Position numbers and translations under genes: made by a program
Part shown: positions 26,078 through 33,928 of the stretch, piece by piece
Position numbering within the stretch: the first letter of the stretch is position 1
How the letters are laid out: every line of letters begins with the position of its first letter
The notes under the pieces: model-generated
Told to the model about the DNA's origin: nothing
The model's database searches: none
The model's input: only the letters and a program-made list of their open reading frames with translations
Origin: Nonomuraea dietziae
GTDB taxonomy: Bacteria; Actinomycetota; Actinomycetes; Streptosporangiales; Streptosporangiaceae
DNA length: 64,000 nucleotides
Direction of reading: 5' to 3'
Assembly (NCBI RefSeq): GCF_014195505.1
Contig: NZ_JACIBV010000001.1
Coordinates: 186,001-250,000, forward strand

Positions 26078-26263
26078 TCGCAATTGTCCGAGGTATTTCC
26101 GGTTCGCGCCAAGAGTCGTAGAGCCGACAGGCTGGCTCGCTTCACCTTCGACGGGAGATCCAGGAGTTCCCAGTGGAGGGCGCGGAATCCCGGGCTCGCT
26201 GTCGGCCCGGAAGTGACGAGGGCTCGTGGCGGACCCGATAGCTCGGAGGACCTGCAACTCTGG

Positions 26264-26806
26264 CTAACGGAGGACTCGGTAGCGAAGATGAGCCTCACTC
26301 GCGAAGGCTGATGTATCGAGGCGCTCAAGCTCGATGTGCCGCCCAAGGCCTGCGAACAGCGAGATGCCGTCGCCGAGCAGGACCGGCGCAACGTCCAGGT
26401 GGAGCTCGTCGACGAGACCGAGCCGCAGGCACTGTCGTGAGATGGTTCCTCCGAGCAGGCTGACCCAGCCGTCCCCGGCCGCTTGCGTGGCCAGCCTGAC
26501 GGCCTCGTTGATGTCGTCGACGACGAAGTTGTACGTGGTGCCGTCGCGCTCGATCGGCTCATGGGCGCTGTGGGTCATCAGGTAGACCGGGACCTTCAGC
26601 ATGCCGCCATACGGGATCTCGCCGTCCTCGATGGTCTGGGTCTTGTTCGCGCCGCCGACCACCGCGCCGATCCGGCTCATCACTGTCTCGACGACGGCGT
26701 CATCCTCGGGAGTGGAGGGTCGGCCGAACATCCAGTCGACCCCGCCGTCCTCCTTTGCCATGAACCCGTCAAGAGTGATGGTCGCGTGGACGATCACGGT
26801 AGCCAT
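26264..26806 (-). CDS. Dihydrofolate reductase family (RibD C-terminal-like) protein
   Basis: A 180-residue protein of the RibD_C/YyaP-YwjB-like reductase family: VIVHATITLDGFMAKEDGGV at the start, GGANKTQTIE, and the NADPH-site GDGWVSLLGGTISRQCL. These proteins use NADPH on unknown, often pterin- or flavin-like, substrates. It is divergent from a TetR gene; two similar dyads fill the gap, so it is probably the target of that repressor. About 300 bases upstream of its stop (25.96-26.26 kb) hold no gene. Confidence 0.9.
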   Translation of the reverse strand: MATVIVHATITLDGFMAKEDGGVDWMFGRPSTPEDDAVVETVMSRIGAVVGGANKTQTIEDGEIPYGGMLKVPVYLMTHSAHEPIERDGTTYNFVVDDINEAVRLATQAAGDGWVSLLGGTISRQCLRLGLVDELHLDVAPVLLGDGISLFAGLGRHIELERLDTSAFASEAHLRYRVLR

Positions 26807-26827
26807 AAGCCGCTCCTATCTCCGAGA

Positions 26828-26847
26828 GGTGAGTCGATCGACTCGCC
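26828..26847. promoter_or_regulatory. TetR operator, site 1
   Basis: GGTGAGTCGATCGACTCGCC is a 20-bp dyad with one mismatched pair, containing the perfect palindrome GAGTCGATCGACTC. It lies 22 bases upstream of the RibD-like reductase start. Confidence 0.8.
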
Positions 26848-26873
26848 TCTATTTACCTAATCGTGTTCGTAAT

Positions 26874-26893
26874 GGTGAGTCAAGGAACTCACC
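26874..26893. promoter_or_regulatory. TetR operator, site 2
   Basis: GGTGAGTCAAGGAACTCACC has perfect 7-bp arms (GGTGAGT/ACTCACC) and matches site 1 in both half-sites. It lies 20 bases before the TetR start. Site centres are 46 bp apart, so each divergent gene has its own operator. Confidence 0.8.
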
Positions 26894-26912
26894 TCGATGA
26901 GATACTGAACGG

Positions 26913-27536
26913 ATGACACGTGGACGCTCCTCGTACCACCGTGCGGTGGCCGCGACCAATCGCGAGGCGATCCTCGGCGCCGCCGCGCAGCTCTTCCTGG
27001 AGTTCGGGTACGACCGCACGCCACTGGCACGTGTCGCCGAGCGCGCAGGGGTGTCCAAGGCGACGCTCTTCAAGCAGTTCCCGACCAAGGCCGAGCTCTT
27101 CGAGGCAACGGTGCTCGCGGCAGGCGGATCGCCGGCTCCGGAACCGGTCGAGATCCCGACCGGCGACCTCTACGCAGGCTTGGTGGTGCTAGGTCGCGCG
27201 TATTCGGAACTGTTGACTCGTCCTCGCATGGTCGCCCTGATGCGAACCGTGATCGCCGAATCGCACCACTTCCCCGAACTGCGCGAGCGGACCTTCGACT
27301 TCGGCACGCTGCCTGTGCTGCAGGCGCTGGGGCGCTATCTGCGGGAGGCACACTCCGCAGGAAGCGCCGACATCGATGATCCGGATCTGGCATCCGCACA
27401 GTTCCTCGGCATGATCGCGTCCGCGATCTTCTGGCCGCGCCTCACGCACGGTACGTGGTCGATCACCAAGGAAGAGCAGTCGCGAGCGGTCGACGAAGCA
27501 GCCCGAACGATCGCCACGCGCTTCGCAACTCCCTGA
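26913..27536 (+). CDS. TetR/AcrR family transcriptional regulator
   Basis: A 207-residue repressor: HTH at residues 18-62 (REAILGAAAQLFLEFGYDRT, AERAGVSKATLFKQFPTKAE) and a C-terminal TetR_C_7-like helical domain. Divergent from the dihydrofolate-reductase-family gene with two matching operators between. It likely senses a small molecule that the reductase handles (inference). Confidence 0.92.
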   Translation: MTRGRSSYHRAVAATNREAILGAAAQLFLEFGYDRTPLARVAERAGVSKATLFKQFPTKAELFEATVLAAGGSPAPEPVEIPTGDLYAGLVVLGRAYSELLTRPRMVALMRTVIAESHHFPELRERTFDFGTLPVLQALGRYLREAHSAGSADIDDPDLASAQFLGMIASAIFWPRLTHGTWSITKEEQSRAVDEAARTIATRFATP

Positions 27537-27628
27537 CGTGATCATCGGCATCCGAGGAGGATGAGTGCAGGAATTGGCGCTAGCGTTGATCTTTAGCGTG
27601 GTGGCAGAGCGTGGCGTATTGATCTTCG

Positions 27629-28495
27629 TCAGGCGTCGGAACCGGCCGTCTCATCGTGATCGCGGAGCATGCGTAGAACGGTTGCGGGCGAGGGGTGCTG
27701 GCCCTTCTTCTTGCCCTTGCTGATTACCAGGCGGGCGGCGATGTCGCGGAGGCTGAGGTTCTGGGCGCGCAGGTGCAGGGCCATGGAGAGCATGGCGGGG
27801 TCGGTGACGGTGGCGCCGCCGATGGCCTTGCCGCGGGTGCGGGCGGACTCGTGACCTTCCAGAGTGCGGTCGCGGATGTACTCGCGCTCCATGCCCGACA
27901 GAGCGGCGAGCACGGTGAACACCACACCGGACGGGTCATGGGAGCCTTGCAGTTCGCCGGTGAGGAAGTGCAGCGCGATCCCGGCGGCGCGGAGCTGCTC
28001 GGCCAGGGCGGCCAGGTCGAGGCCGCGGCCGAGGCGCTTGTGCTCGTGCACCACGAGCGTGACCGCCACCCCCGCCGAACGGAGCTCGCGGGCCAGCGCG
28101 ACGGCCTTGTCGAGTTCAGGGCGGACGGTGGCGCGGGTGGAGATCTTCTCGGAGAAGACGCGGGTGACGCCGGCGGCCTGGAGCGCATCGAGCTGAGTGT
28201 CCAGGGACTGGCGGACGGTGGAGGCGCGGGCGTAGCCGATCCGGACGTGGCCGGCCGACTCGGTACCGGCCGCGGGTGGGCGAGGCAGTTCGAGCCATAG
28301 GGTGCCTGGCTTGCGGATGGCCGGGGTCGGGACGGTGAGTGCCTTGGCGAGGGCGGGCACGAGACGGAATCGGGCGGTGTGGTACTGCACGGCGACCTTG
28401 CCCTTGCCGGTACGGCAGGGCGATCCCGCCGGGGCCGCGCAGGCGGTCATCGGGCAGTCGTGGGCCTCCACGCGGAGGAAGTCGTCGTCACGCAC
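27629..28495 (-). CDS. Zinc-finger serine recombinase (resolvase family)
   Basis: A 288-residue protein with two parts. Residues 1-45 hold a zinc-binding pattern (CPMTACAAPAGSPC followed by QYHTARF) seen in small actinobacterial zinc-finger proteins. Residues 85-285 are a resolvase/invertase domain with the catalytic serine in RIGYARASTVRQSLDTQ, then LVVHEHKRLGRGLDLAAL, GMEREYIRDRTLEG and a C-terminal HTH (LSLRDIAARLVISKG). Start is GTG at 28495. Small serine recombinases are usually about 190 residues, so the finger is an added N-terminal module. A set of CCTATGAAAC half-sites lies immediately upstream, a candidate recombination site. It sits at the centre of the accessory zone. Confidence 0.88.
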   Translation of the reverse strand: MRDDDFLRVEAHDCPMTACAAPAGSPCRTGKGKVAVQYHTARFRLVPALAKALTVPTPAIRKPGTLWLELPRPPAAGTESAGHVRIGYARASTVRQSLDTQLDALQAAGVTRVFSEKISTRATVRPELDKAVALARELRSAGVAVTLVVHEHKRLGRGLDLAALAEQLRAAGIALHFLTGELQGSHDPSGVVFTVLAALSGMEREYIRDRTLEGHESARTRGKAIGGATVTDPAMLSMALHLRAQNLSLRDIAARLVISKGKKKGQHPSPATVLRMLRDHDETAGSDA

Positions 28496-28504
28496 CCCGA
28501 GAGT

Positions 28505-28616
28505 GTTTCATAGGGGCGTTTCACACACCCCTCTATTTGTACCGACCTATGAAACGGCGTTCGCCCAGGCGGCGGCTGGCCGCAGCTGATGTTTCGTAGA
28601 TGGTCGCCTATGAAAC
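28505..28616. other. Candidate res/recombination site of the serine recombinase
   Basis: GTTTCATAGG (28505-28514), its inverse CCTATGAAAC (28546-28555), a variant GTTTCGTAG (28591-28599) and CCTATGAAAC again (28607-28616) form two inverted-repeat subsites of 51 and 26 bp starting ten bases upstream of the recombinase start. The 26-bp subsite has the size of a classical resolvase dimer site. The layout, multiple dimer sites beside the recombinase gene, is that of a res site; it may also autoregulate the gene. Confidence 0.6.
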
Positions 28617-28789
28617 GCTGCGCCTAGCGCATCCGCGATCGCTTCAATAGTCCATCGACCTGCTGCCGAGCCAGCGGGACAAGAGCGCGGCAGAAACAGC
28701 GACACTAACCGTGGCACGTCCCACCCCGGTCCGACCCGACACGGCACCCATTGTTCGAGGCACTGGATGGTGCCGCCGTATGAGCGAGG
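28617..28789. other. Intergenic, no gene
   Basis: About 170 bases between the candidate recombination site and the end of the convergent NAD(P)H-binding gene. Nothing supportable was seen in it. Confidence 0.4.
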
Positions 28790-29386
28790 CTATCGGGGGC
28801 CGCAGATGCCGAGGGCCTTGCCGATCAGGGCGGGATCCTCGACGGTGTCGAGCAGCGCCGTCGCGTAGTCGGCACGCGAGAGCTGCATCGCGCCGCCCGT
28901 GGCGTTGGCCTCGAAGTCGATGTGAACGCGGCCGGCGGGCGGCTTGTCGTTGAGCATCGTGGCGCGGGCGATGCTCCAGTCTAGGCCGCTGACCTGCAGC
29001 ATGCCCTCGGCGCGCGCGAGGTCCACGTACGCTTCGCGGAAGAACAGCCACGCGAGGGAGACCGCGAGGCGGGGCCGGGTGGCCGGCACGGAGCGGCTGC
29101 TCGTCATCACCACCCGCCGTACGCCGTGCTCGTGCATGGCGGTGATGAGGGTGGCGGCGATCCGGCTGCCGCCGACCGCGGCGATGACGGCGTCCTGCCC
29201 CTGTACGGCTCGGCGTACGGCCTCGAGGTCGTGAGCGTCGCCCTGGTGGACGCCTGCCAGCCCGGCGCGGTCGGCGAGCAGTTCCGGCCGGCGGGCGAAG
29301 GCAGTGATCTCGTGTCCGCGATTGACGCCTTGCGTCAGGACGTGCTTTCCGGTCCGGCCGGTCGAGCCGATGACCATGATCTTCAT
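28790..29386 (-). CDS. NAD(P)H-binding (NmrA-like, atypical SDR) protein
   Basis: A 198-residue single Rossmann-fold protein: IGSTGRTGKHVLTQGVNRGH at the N terminus, AVIAAVGGSRI and RRVVMTSSRSVP. These NAD(P)H-binding proteins act as flavin/quinone reductases or redox sensors. It lacks the YxxxK pair of classical SDRs. Divergent from a PadR regulator with two dyads between the starts, so probably repressed by it. Confidence 0.9.
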   Translation of the reverse strand: MKIMVIGSTGRTGKHVLTQGVNRGHEITAFARRPELLADRAGLAGVHQGDAHDLEAVRRAVQGQDAVIAAVGGSRIAATLITAMHEHGVRRVVMTSSRSVPATRPRLAVSLAWLFFREAYVDLARAEGMLQVSGLDWSIARATMLNDKPPAGRVHIDFEANATGGAMQLSRADYATALLDTVEDPALIGKALGICGPR

Positions 29387-29403
29387 GATAGTGCCTCCTT
29401 GAA

Positions 29404-29456
29404 TATAGTGATTTGCACTATAGCGATACTCGTGGACTATAGTGCAAACTGCACTA
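29404..29456. promoter_or_regulatory. Two PadR-type operators
   Basis: TATAGTG/CACTATA (29404-29410 with 29416-29422) and TAGTGCA/TGCACTA (29440-29446 with 29450-29456) share the half-site TAGTGCA/TGCACTA. They fill the gap between the divergent NmrA-like and PadR genes. AT-rich ATAGTG dyads are typical PadR targets. Confidence 0.8.
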
Positions 29457-29469
29457 AGAAAGGAGAGTC

Positions 29470-30105
29470 ATGGCACGACGTCCCGATCTGGTCGGCCTGA
29501 CCGTGCTGGCCATGCTGTCGGTACGTCCCGGCCACCCGTACGAGCTGCACCGCTTCATAGTCCAGACGCACAAGGACTACGTGACGGGGCTGCCGAGAAG
29601 CCTCTACCACGCGGTCGACAAGCTGGCCGGCGAGGAACTGATCGTCCCCGTCGAGACGAGCAGGGAAGGCCGCCGGCCCGAACGCACGATCTATGAGATC
29701 ACTGACGAGGGCCGCCACGAACTGGCGACCAGGCTCCGGGCGCTCCTGGAGAACCCGGGCGGCGAGCGCCGCGTCTTCACCGCGGCTGTCTCGCTCATCG
29801 GCGTCCTCCCGGTGCCCGACGCGTTGCAATCCCTACGCACCAGGCAGGCGGCACTCGAAGGGAACGTCGCCGGGCTGAACGGACACCTGAAAACCCTGCG
29901 CGACAGTGGCCTGCCTGACGTTCTGGCGATCGAGCTCGACTACGAGCGGGCCCTTGACCGAGACCGAGCTGGCCTGGATCAGGCGGCTCATCACCCGCTT
30001 GGAGTCGGGCGAACTCGACTGGTCGGGCACCTTCAACCGCGACCAGCTGGAAAACGCGCTCGACGAATCATGAGAACCGGCTGTCAGGGTGCGCCAACAC
30101 CCTGA
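29470..30105 (+). CDS. PadR family regulator, C-terminal frameshift
   Basis: The first 160 codons are a normal PadR regulator: winged HTH at residues 1-85 (LTVLAMLSVRPGHPYELHRF, TIYEITDEGRHELATRL) and the start of the helical dimerisation domain (LAIELDYERAL). After about 29953 the frame gives an arginine-rich tail of 50 residues, whereas the next frame continues the family sequence (ELAWIRRLITRLESGELDW, FNRDQLENALDES) to a stop at 30071-30073. A single extra T in GCCCTTGACC explains it. If the sequence is right, the dimerisation helix is altered; if it is an error, the true gene is 29470-30073. AAAGGAG precedes the ATG. Confidence 0.85.
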   Translation: MARRPDLVGLTVLAMLSVRPGHPYELHRFIVQTHKDYVTGLPRSLYHAVDKLAGEELIVPVETSREGRRPERTIYEITDEGRHELATRLRALLENPGGERRVFTAAVSLIGVLPVPDALQSLRTRQAALEGNVAGLNGHLKTLRDSGLPDVLAIELDYERALDRDRAGLDQAAHHPLGVGRTRLVGHLQPRPAGKRARRIMRTGCQGAPTP

Positions 30106-30110
30106 CAGCC
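30079..30110 (+). terminator. Stem-loop terminator after padR-type gene
   Basis: GGCTGTCAGGGTG (30079-30091) and CACCCTGACAGCC (30098-30110) form a perfect 13-bp stem with a 6-base loop, six bases after the in-frame stop of the corrected PadR gene. There is no U-tract, which is common for actinomycete terminators. Its placement supports 30073 as the true end of that gene. Confidence 0.8.
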
Positions 30111-30186
30111 GCACATCCGAACAAGGCGCCTGCCCTGCTGGAGTCGCAACGTCAGGATAGGCGCCGCGACCACAAGGAGTTGCGCC

Positions 30187-30567
30187 ATGTCCGCCAACGC
30201 GGAGATCATCACCATGCTCACCTGCCTCGCCGAGGCGTGGAACGCAGGTGACGCCACTGCCTACGCCGCGTGGTTCACCGAAGACGCCGACTACATCTCC
30301 TTCGACGGCACGCACACCCGGGGGCGACAGGCCATCGAGTCCTCGCACCGATGGCTGTTCGAGGGGCCGCTCAGGGGCTCCACCATGTCCACCCCCGATA
30401 GCGACGTCCAGGTCAAGCAGCTGGCCGACGGCGCCGCGCTGGTGATCTCCCAGGGCGGCACTGCCGTGGACGGTCGCCGGCGCGACTCGATCGTCACCTT
30501 CACCGCCGTACGCACCCCTGAAGGCTGGCGCTTCGCCTCCTTCCAGAACACCAGGGTGACGTCGTGA
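30187..30567 (+). CDS. SgcJ/EcaC family (NTF2-like) protein
   Basis: A 126-residue cone-fold (NTF2-like) protein of the SgcJ/EcaC group: LAEAWNAGDATAYAAWFTED and the closing SIVTFTAVRTPEGWRFASFQ. Members are small oxidoreductase- or isomerase-like proteins often linked to secondary metabolism; the catalytic function is uncertain. CAAGGAG lies before the ATG. It overlaps the next gene by four bases, so the two are coupled. Confidence 0.88.
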   Translation: MSANAEIITMLTCLAEAWNAGDATAYAAWFTEDADYISFDGTHTRGRQAIESSHRWLFEGPLRGSTMSTPDSDVQVKQLADGAALVISQGGTAVDGRRRDSIVTFTAVRTPEGWRFASFQNTRVTS

Positions 30568-30962
30568 CGAAGAAGAAACTGCTCGCCGAGGTGGCCGCGG
30601 TCATCGAGGCGCCGGTCGCCGAGGTCTGGGGCGCCATGGCCGACGAACTGCTGCCCGGTGGCAGGCGCTCCGGCCGCTTCACCATCGAAGACGTCCCCGG
30701 CCACACCTCCACCGTGGAGGTGGCTGGTCACACCATCTCCTTGCAGGGCGGCTGGTGGTATCGGGGCGAGTGGAGCGTCGAACCACATCCCAAGGGGACG
30801 CTGCTCGTGCATCGCGTCTTCAACGTGGCGCGTTGGGCGCGCTGGGGCGTGCCTCTCGCCAACCGCATGTTCGTCGGTTTCGCCGACAGTACACGTGCGA
30901 CCTTCATGGAGAAGGCCTCCCGGATGGGTCATCGTCTGGGGTGTCCCACCGGTCCGGCCTGA
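30564..30962 (+). CDS. SRPBCC-like small protein
   Basis: A 132-residue protein with a START/SRPBCC-like opening (VAAVIEAPVAEVWGAMADEL) and strands with GRFTIEDVPGHTSTVEVAGH; a hydrophobic cavity fold for binding a lipid-like or aromatic ligand is the expected form. GTG start inside the stop of the NTF2-like gene (GTGA). Together they may handle one small molecule. Assignment rests on pattern and length; no catalytic residues are identified. Confidence 0.75.
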   Translation: MTKKKLLAEVAAVIEAPVAEVWGAMADELLPGGRRSGRFTIEDVPGHTSTVEVAGHTISLQGGWWYRGEWSVEPHPKGTLLVHRVFNVARWARWGVPLANRMFVGFADSTRATFMEKASRMGHRLGCPTGPA

Positions 30963-31225
30963 GTGTCAACGGTTTTCTCCGCCGGATGCCCGTTAGGTCG
31001 GCGTAGTCCGTGGTGACAGGGTCTCCACTCTGATCTTCCAACGTCACTCACATCCGCACGGCCAGTGGCGGTAACCCAGCGTTCTTCAGCCCGCTGTCAC
31101 CACTGGCCGATCCGTTGCTGTTAAAGCCCCTGTCCCAGCCGTGGGGGCCAACCTGTCCTTCGTTGCGAACGCAGTTTGTTGGATGCAAGAGGTCGAAGGA
31201 GTGCCAACATCCGGAGGTGCCGTTA
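30963..31225. other. Intergenic, 263 bases, nothing supportable
   Basis: No gene, repeat or clear dyad was identified. The end holds the Shine-Dalgarno CCGGAGG of the TetR gene at 31226. Confidence 0.4.
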
Positions 31226-31951
31226 ATGGCCGTAGAGACACGGCCCGACGACGCGGGGTTCCCCGACCGTCCCTGGCGTAAATCCCGCAAGACCTCCTCG
31301 CCCCGGCAGCCCCTCAGCCGCGAGCTGATTATCGAGGCCGGCCTGCGGATCCTCGACGCCGAGGGGCTGGACGTGCTGAGCATGCGCAGGGTCGCTCAGG
31401 AACTCGGCACGGGCCCAGCCTCGCTCTACGCCCACATAGCGAACAAGGACGACCTGCTGGAGTTGATCTACGATCGGATCCTGGGGGAGATCCGGATCCC
31501 CGAGCCCGATCCAGAGCACTGGCGGGAGCGGCTACGGGAGCTGGCGTTGGCGTCGTTTCGCGTGCCGACCGCCCACGCCGACATCGCCAAGGTCGCTCTC
31601 GCGAACATCCCGACCACCCCCAACGCGCTCAGGACGGGCGAGGGCATGCTCGCGATCATGCTGGTCGGCGGGCTGCCGTCGCGGATCGCGGCCTTGGGGC
31701 AGGAAGCTGGCCACGGCGCCGCGGCTGGCGCTCGGCGAAGATCGCCCGTTTGGGGCTGGCGACATGGGCGTTACCGGCATCCCATCACGCCGCGGTCACA
31801 CTCCTGTCGCGCCCATGTGACGGCCCTCAAGCCACGATGGAGCGAGTGCGGCACCGGCATAGGCCCAAACGCCGCGAGAGGCGAATGTGTAGGGGGACAG
31901 CATGATTCCTTTGAATCAAAAGTTCACACTTTATTGCATGGGGACTATTAG
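31226..31951 (+). pseudogene. TetR regulator with lost C-terminal half
   Basis: Residues 1-150 are a normal TetR_C_1-type repressor (LIIEAGLRILDAEGLDVLSM, RVAQELGTGPASLYAHIANK, NALRTGEGMLAIMLVGGLPS). After about 31690 the reading changes to a basic, glycine/arginine-rich stretch unlike the family, and runs 50 bases into the next gene. The ligand and dimerisation domain is thus replaced by unrelated sequence, by deletion or recombination. GGAGG precedes the ATG at 31226. DNA binding may survive, but normal dimerisation is doubtful. Confidence 0.7.
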
Positions 31952-32944
31952 GAGCCAAAATCACCGGTTCCTTGACGGCCGCACACACGACGAGACGGTT
32001 GGCCTAGCCCCGGAAACCGGCGGCAACTTCACCGGAGCGCGGTGGCTGGCCCACGATGCGGGCAACGGCGACCTCTTCATCGAGTGCAAGGGAGAGCTTC
32101 CCGGGCCGAGTCGATGGCTCGACGGCCGCACCCACGACGCATCGGTGGGCCTGGCGCCGGAGCACGGCGGAAACTTCACCGGAACCCGGTGGCGGCCCCA
32201 CAACGTAGGAGAGGGAGTCGTCCATCTGGAGTGCCTGGGAGACCTGCCCGGTCCGCGGTTCCTCGACGGCCACACGCACCCAGACGATGGAAGGGTCGGC
32301 CTGGCGCCTGAGACCACCGGGGACTTCACCGGAACGCGGTGGCTGGTGCTGCCTGCAGGGAACATCGCGGTTAGGTACCGAGGCCTATTCTGCTTCGGCG
32401 AGACCGATGAGCACTCCCCTGATGACGAGCCGTACGTCATCATCACGGCCATCGCCTCGCCGAGCATGGACACCCAGACCGTCCGAAGCCGGATCTACAC
32501 AGAAGTCGACGCCGGCGATGCCCGCGGCGACAACATCGAGATCTACAGGGGGTCGCCCTTCCCTCTGGAGATCAACACCGTCTGCATGGAACACGACGCG
32601 GGCGACCCGGATAAATACCGTGGCGAGATCGAATCCGGCGTACGCTCGGTCGCGGCGTCGATCGCCGGAGGCGTAAGCGCAATCGCAACTCCCCTGGTGG
32701 TGCGGGCGTCCTGGCGCTGCTTCAGGCCGTCTCGGGCCCGATCGCCGACGCCATCAACGACGCGCTCGGCACAGGCGACGATCACCTGGGCACGGACAAG
32801 CGAATACTCACCACCGGAAATCTCATCGCATTCGCGCTGGCCAACCGGATCAATTTCCAGGGCATCGAGCACTGCTTCGAAACCACTACTTTCAACGGGG
32901 ACGGCTCTACGTACAAGGCCTACTTCGACGTCATCACCGTATGA
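31902..32944 (+). pseudogene. Three-repeat beta-trefoil-like protein, single frameshift
   Basis: Residues 22-70, 71-118 and 119-160 are three repeats with the core FLDGRTHDxxVGLAPExxG, xFTGTRW and LECxGxLPGP, as expected of a beta-trefoil (fascin/ricin-like) module. A second domain follows from residue 161 (GLFCFGETDEHS, SRIYTEVDAGDARGDNIEIY, CMEHDAGDPDKYRGEIESG). Near 32700 the frame changes; the continuation (GAGVLALLQAVSGPIADAIN, RILTTGNLIAFALANRINFQ, GDGSTYKAYFDVITV) ends at 32942-32944. The complete product would be about 347 residues, without signal peptide. GGGGGA stands before the ATG. The 5' end is more AT-rich than its surroundings, suggesting transfer. Function unknown; binding to a glycan or membrane is a guess. 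Confidence 0.7.
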
Positions 32945-33032
32945 GGGGACTTCCTTCGGCCGCGCGGCAGAAGCGCGGCCGAACTGGTGGGTGTGTGTCT
33001 CGGTTGCGGGTGGCGAGGGGATGGGCTCGCTT

Positions 33033-33897
33033 CTACCCAGGTGGACCGTGCGGTTCGCTTCTCATCCAGGCAGGTGGCCCCAGCAGCGCGTACACCTCCT
33101 CGGGGAAGGACAGGTCCTCGGTGTCGAGGTCGGGCTCCAGCCGCTCGACGATCTTGAGGAACGTCCTCCACGCAGCACGCTCGGTTCGATAGCGCTCCAG
33201 GATCTTGGTCACGAGCTCGGGCACTCCGAGTTGTTCGGCGACCGTGGTCGGGTCGGCGGGCCCACGGGTCCAGCCCCGTGGGGTGCGTACGGCGAGGCCT
33301 TCCTCGGCGAGCGCTCGCAGTCCGTCACTCACTCCGGTGGCCGACAGCCCGGTCAGGCCGGGCAGGTCGAAGGTGCGTACCGGTTCGGAGCCGAGCGCTT
33401 CGTAGGTGAAGGCCGCGACACCGCCGAGGACACGGAAGACGGGGTGGATGCCGCCGAGTCGGCCGGGCTGCCAGCGCCGCCACAGGGCGCTTCGGCGTAG
33501 GCGTGGGGGATGGTCAGCCGGTAGGTGTCGGCGCGTTCGCCGCGGTGCTCGGCCACCCAGTCGATGAACGGGTCGGCCTCTTGCCGGAGCATCTTTAGTG
33601 TCTTGGCGACGGTCGACTCATCCAGGCAAACCGGATCAAGCCCAGTGGGCCGTGGTGCCCGCGCGACGGACTGGGACGGGGACGTGGGCCGTTGTCGCTG
33701 AATCGACGCGGAGGGTGTCGTGGTGGCCGCAGAGCTGGCCGTGGCTGGTCCGCCGGAGCTGCTCTCGGCCAGGTGAGCACGTAGAGGACGCTGAGCACCC
33801 GGCGGGGTGAGACGGACCGGCGCGTGCAGGCAAGCTCGGACGTCGAAGGCGAGCCAGGAGCCGGGCGCGGTGCGATAGCCCGGCGCAGGCTTGACAT
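33033..33897 (-). pseudogene. Decayed winged-helix/HTH protein
   Basis: Two frames joined near 33497 give a well-conserved looking C-terminal portion: DESTVAKTLKMLRQEAD, ADTYRLTIPHAYAEAPWRRW, GIHPVFRVLGGVAAFTYEAL, GVSDGLRALAEEGLAVRTPR and VPELVTKILERYRTERAAW. The repeated HTH-like segments resemble plasmid- or integrative-element regulators or replication proteins, but I cannot name the family. The break looks like one extra T in CCCTGTGGCGG. Sequence upstream of about 33620 is not readable as one protein. Sits next to the IS, so it may be part of a former mobile element. Confidence 0.5.
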
Positions 33898-33928
33898 CCT
33901 GTCCCGCTCGGAAACACGGTTCGTTCCG

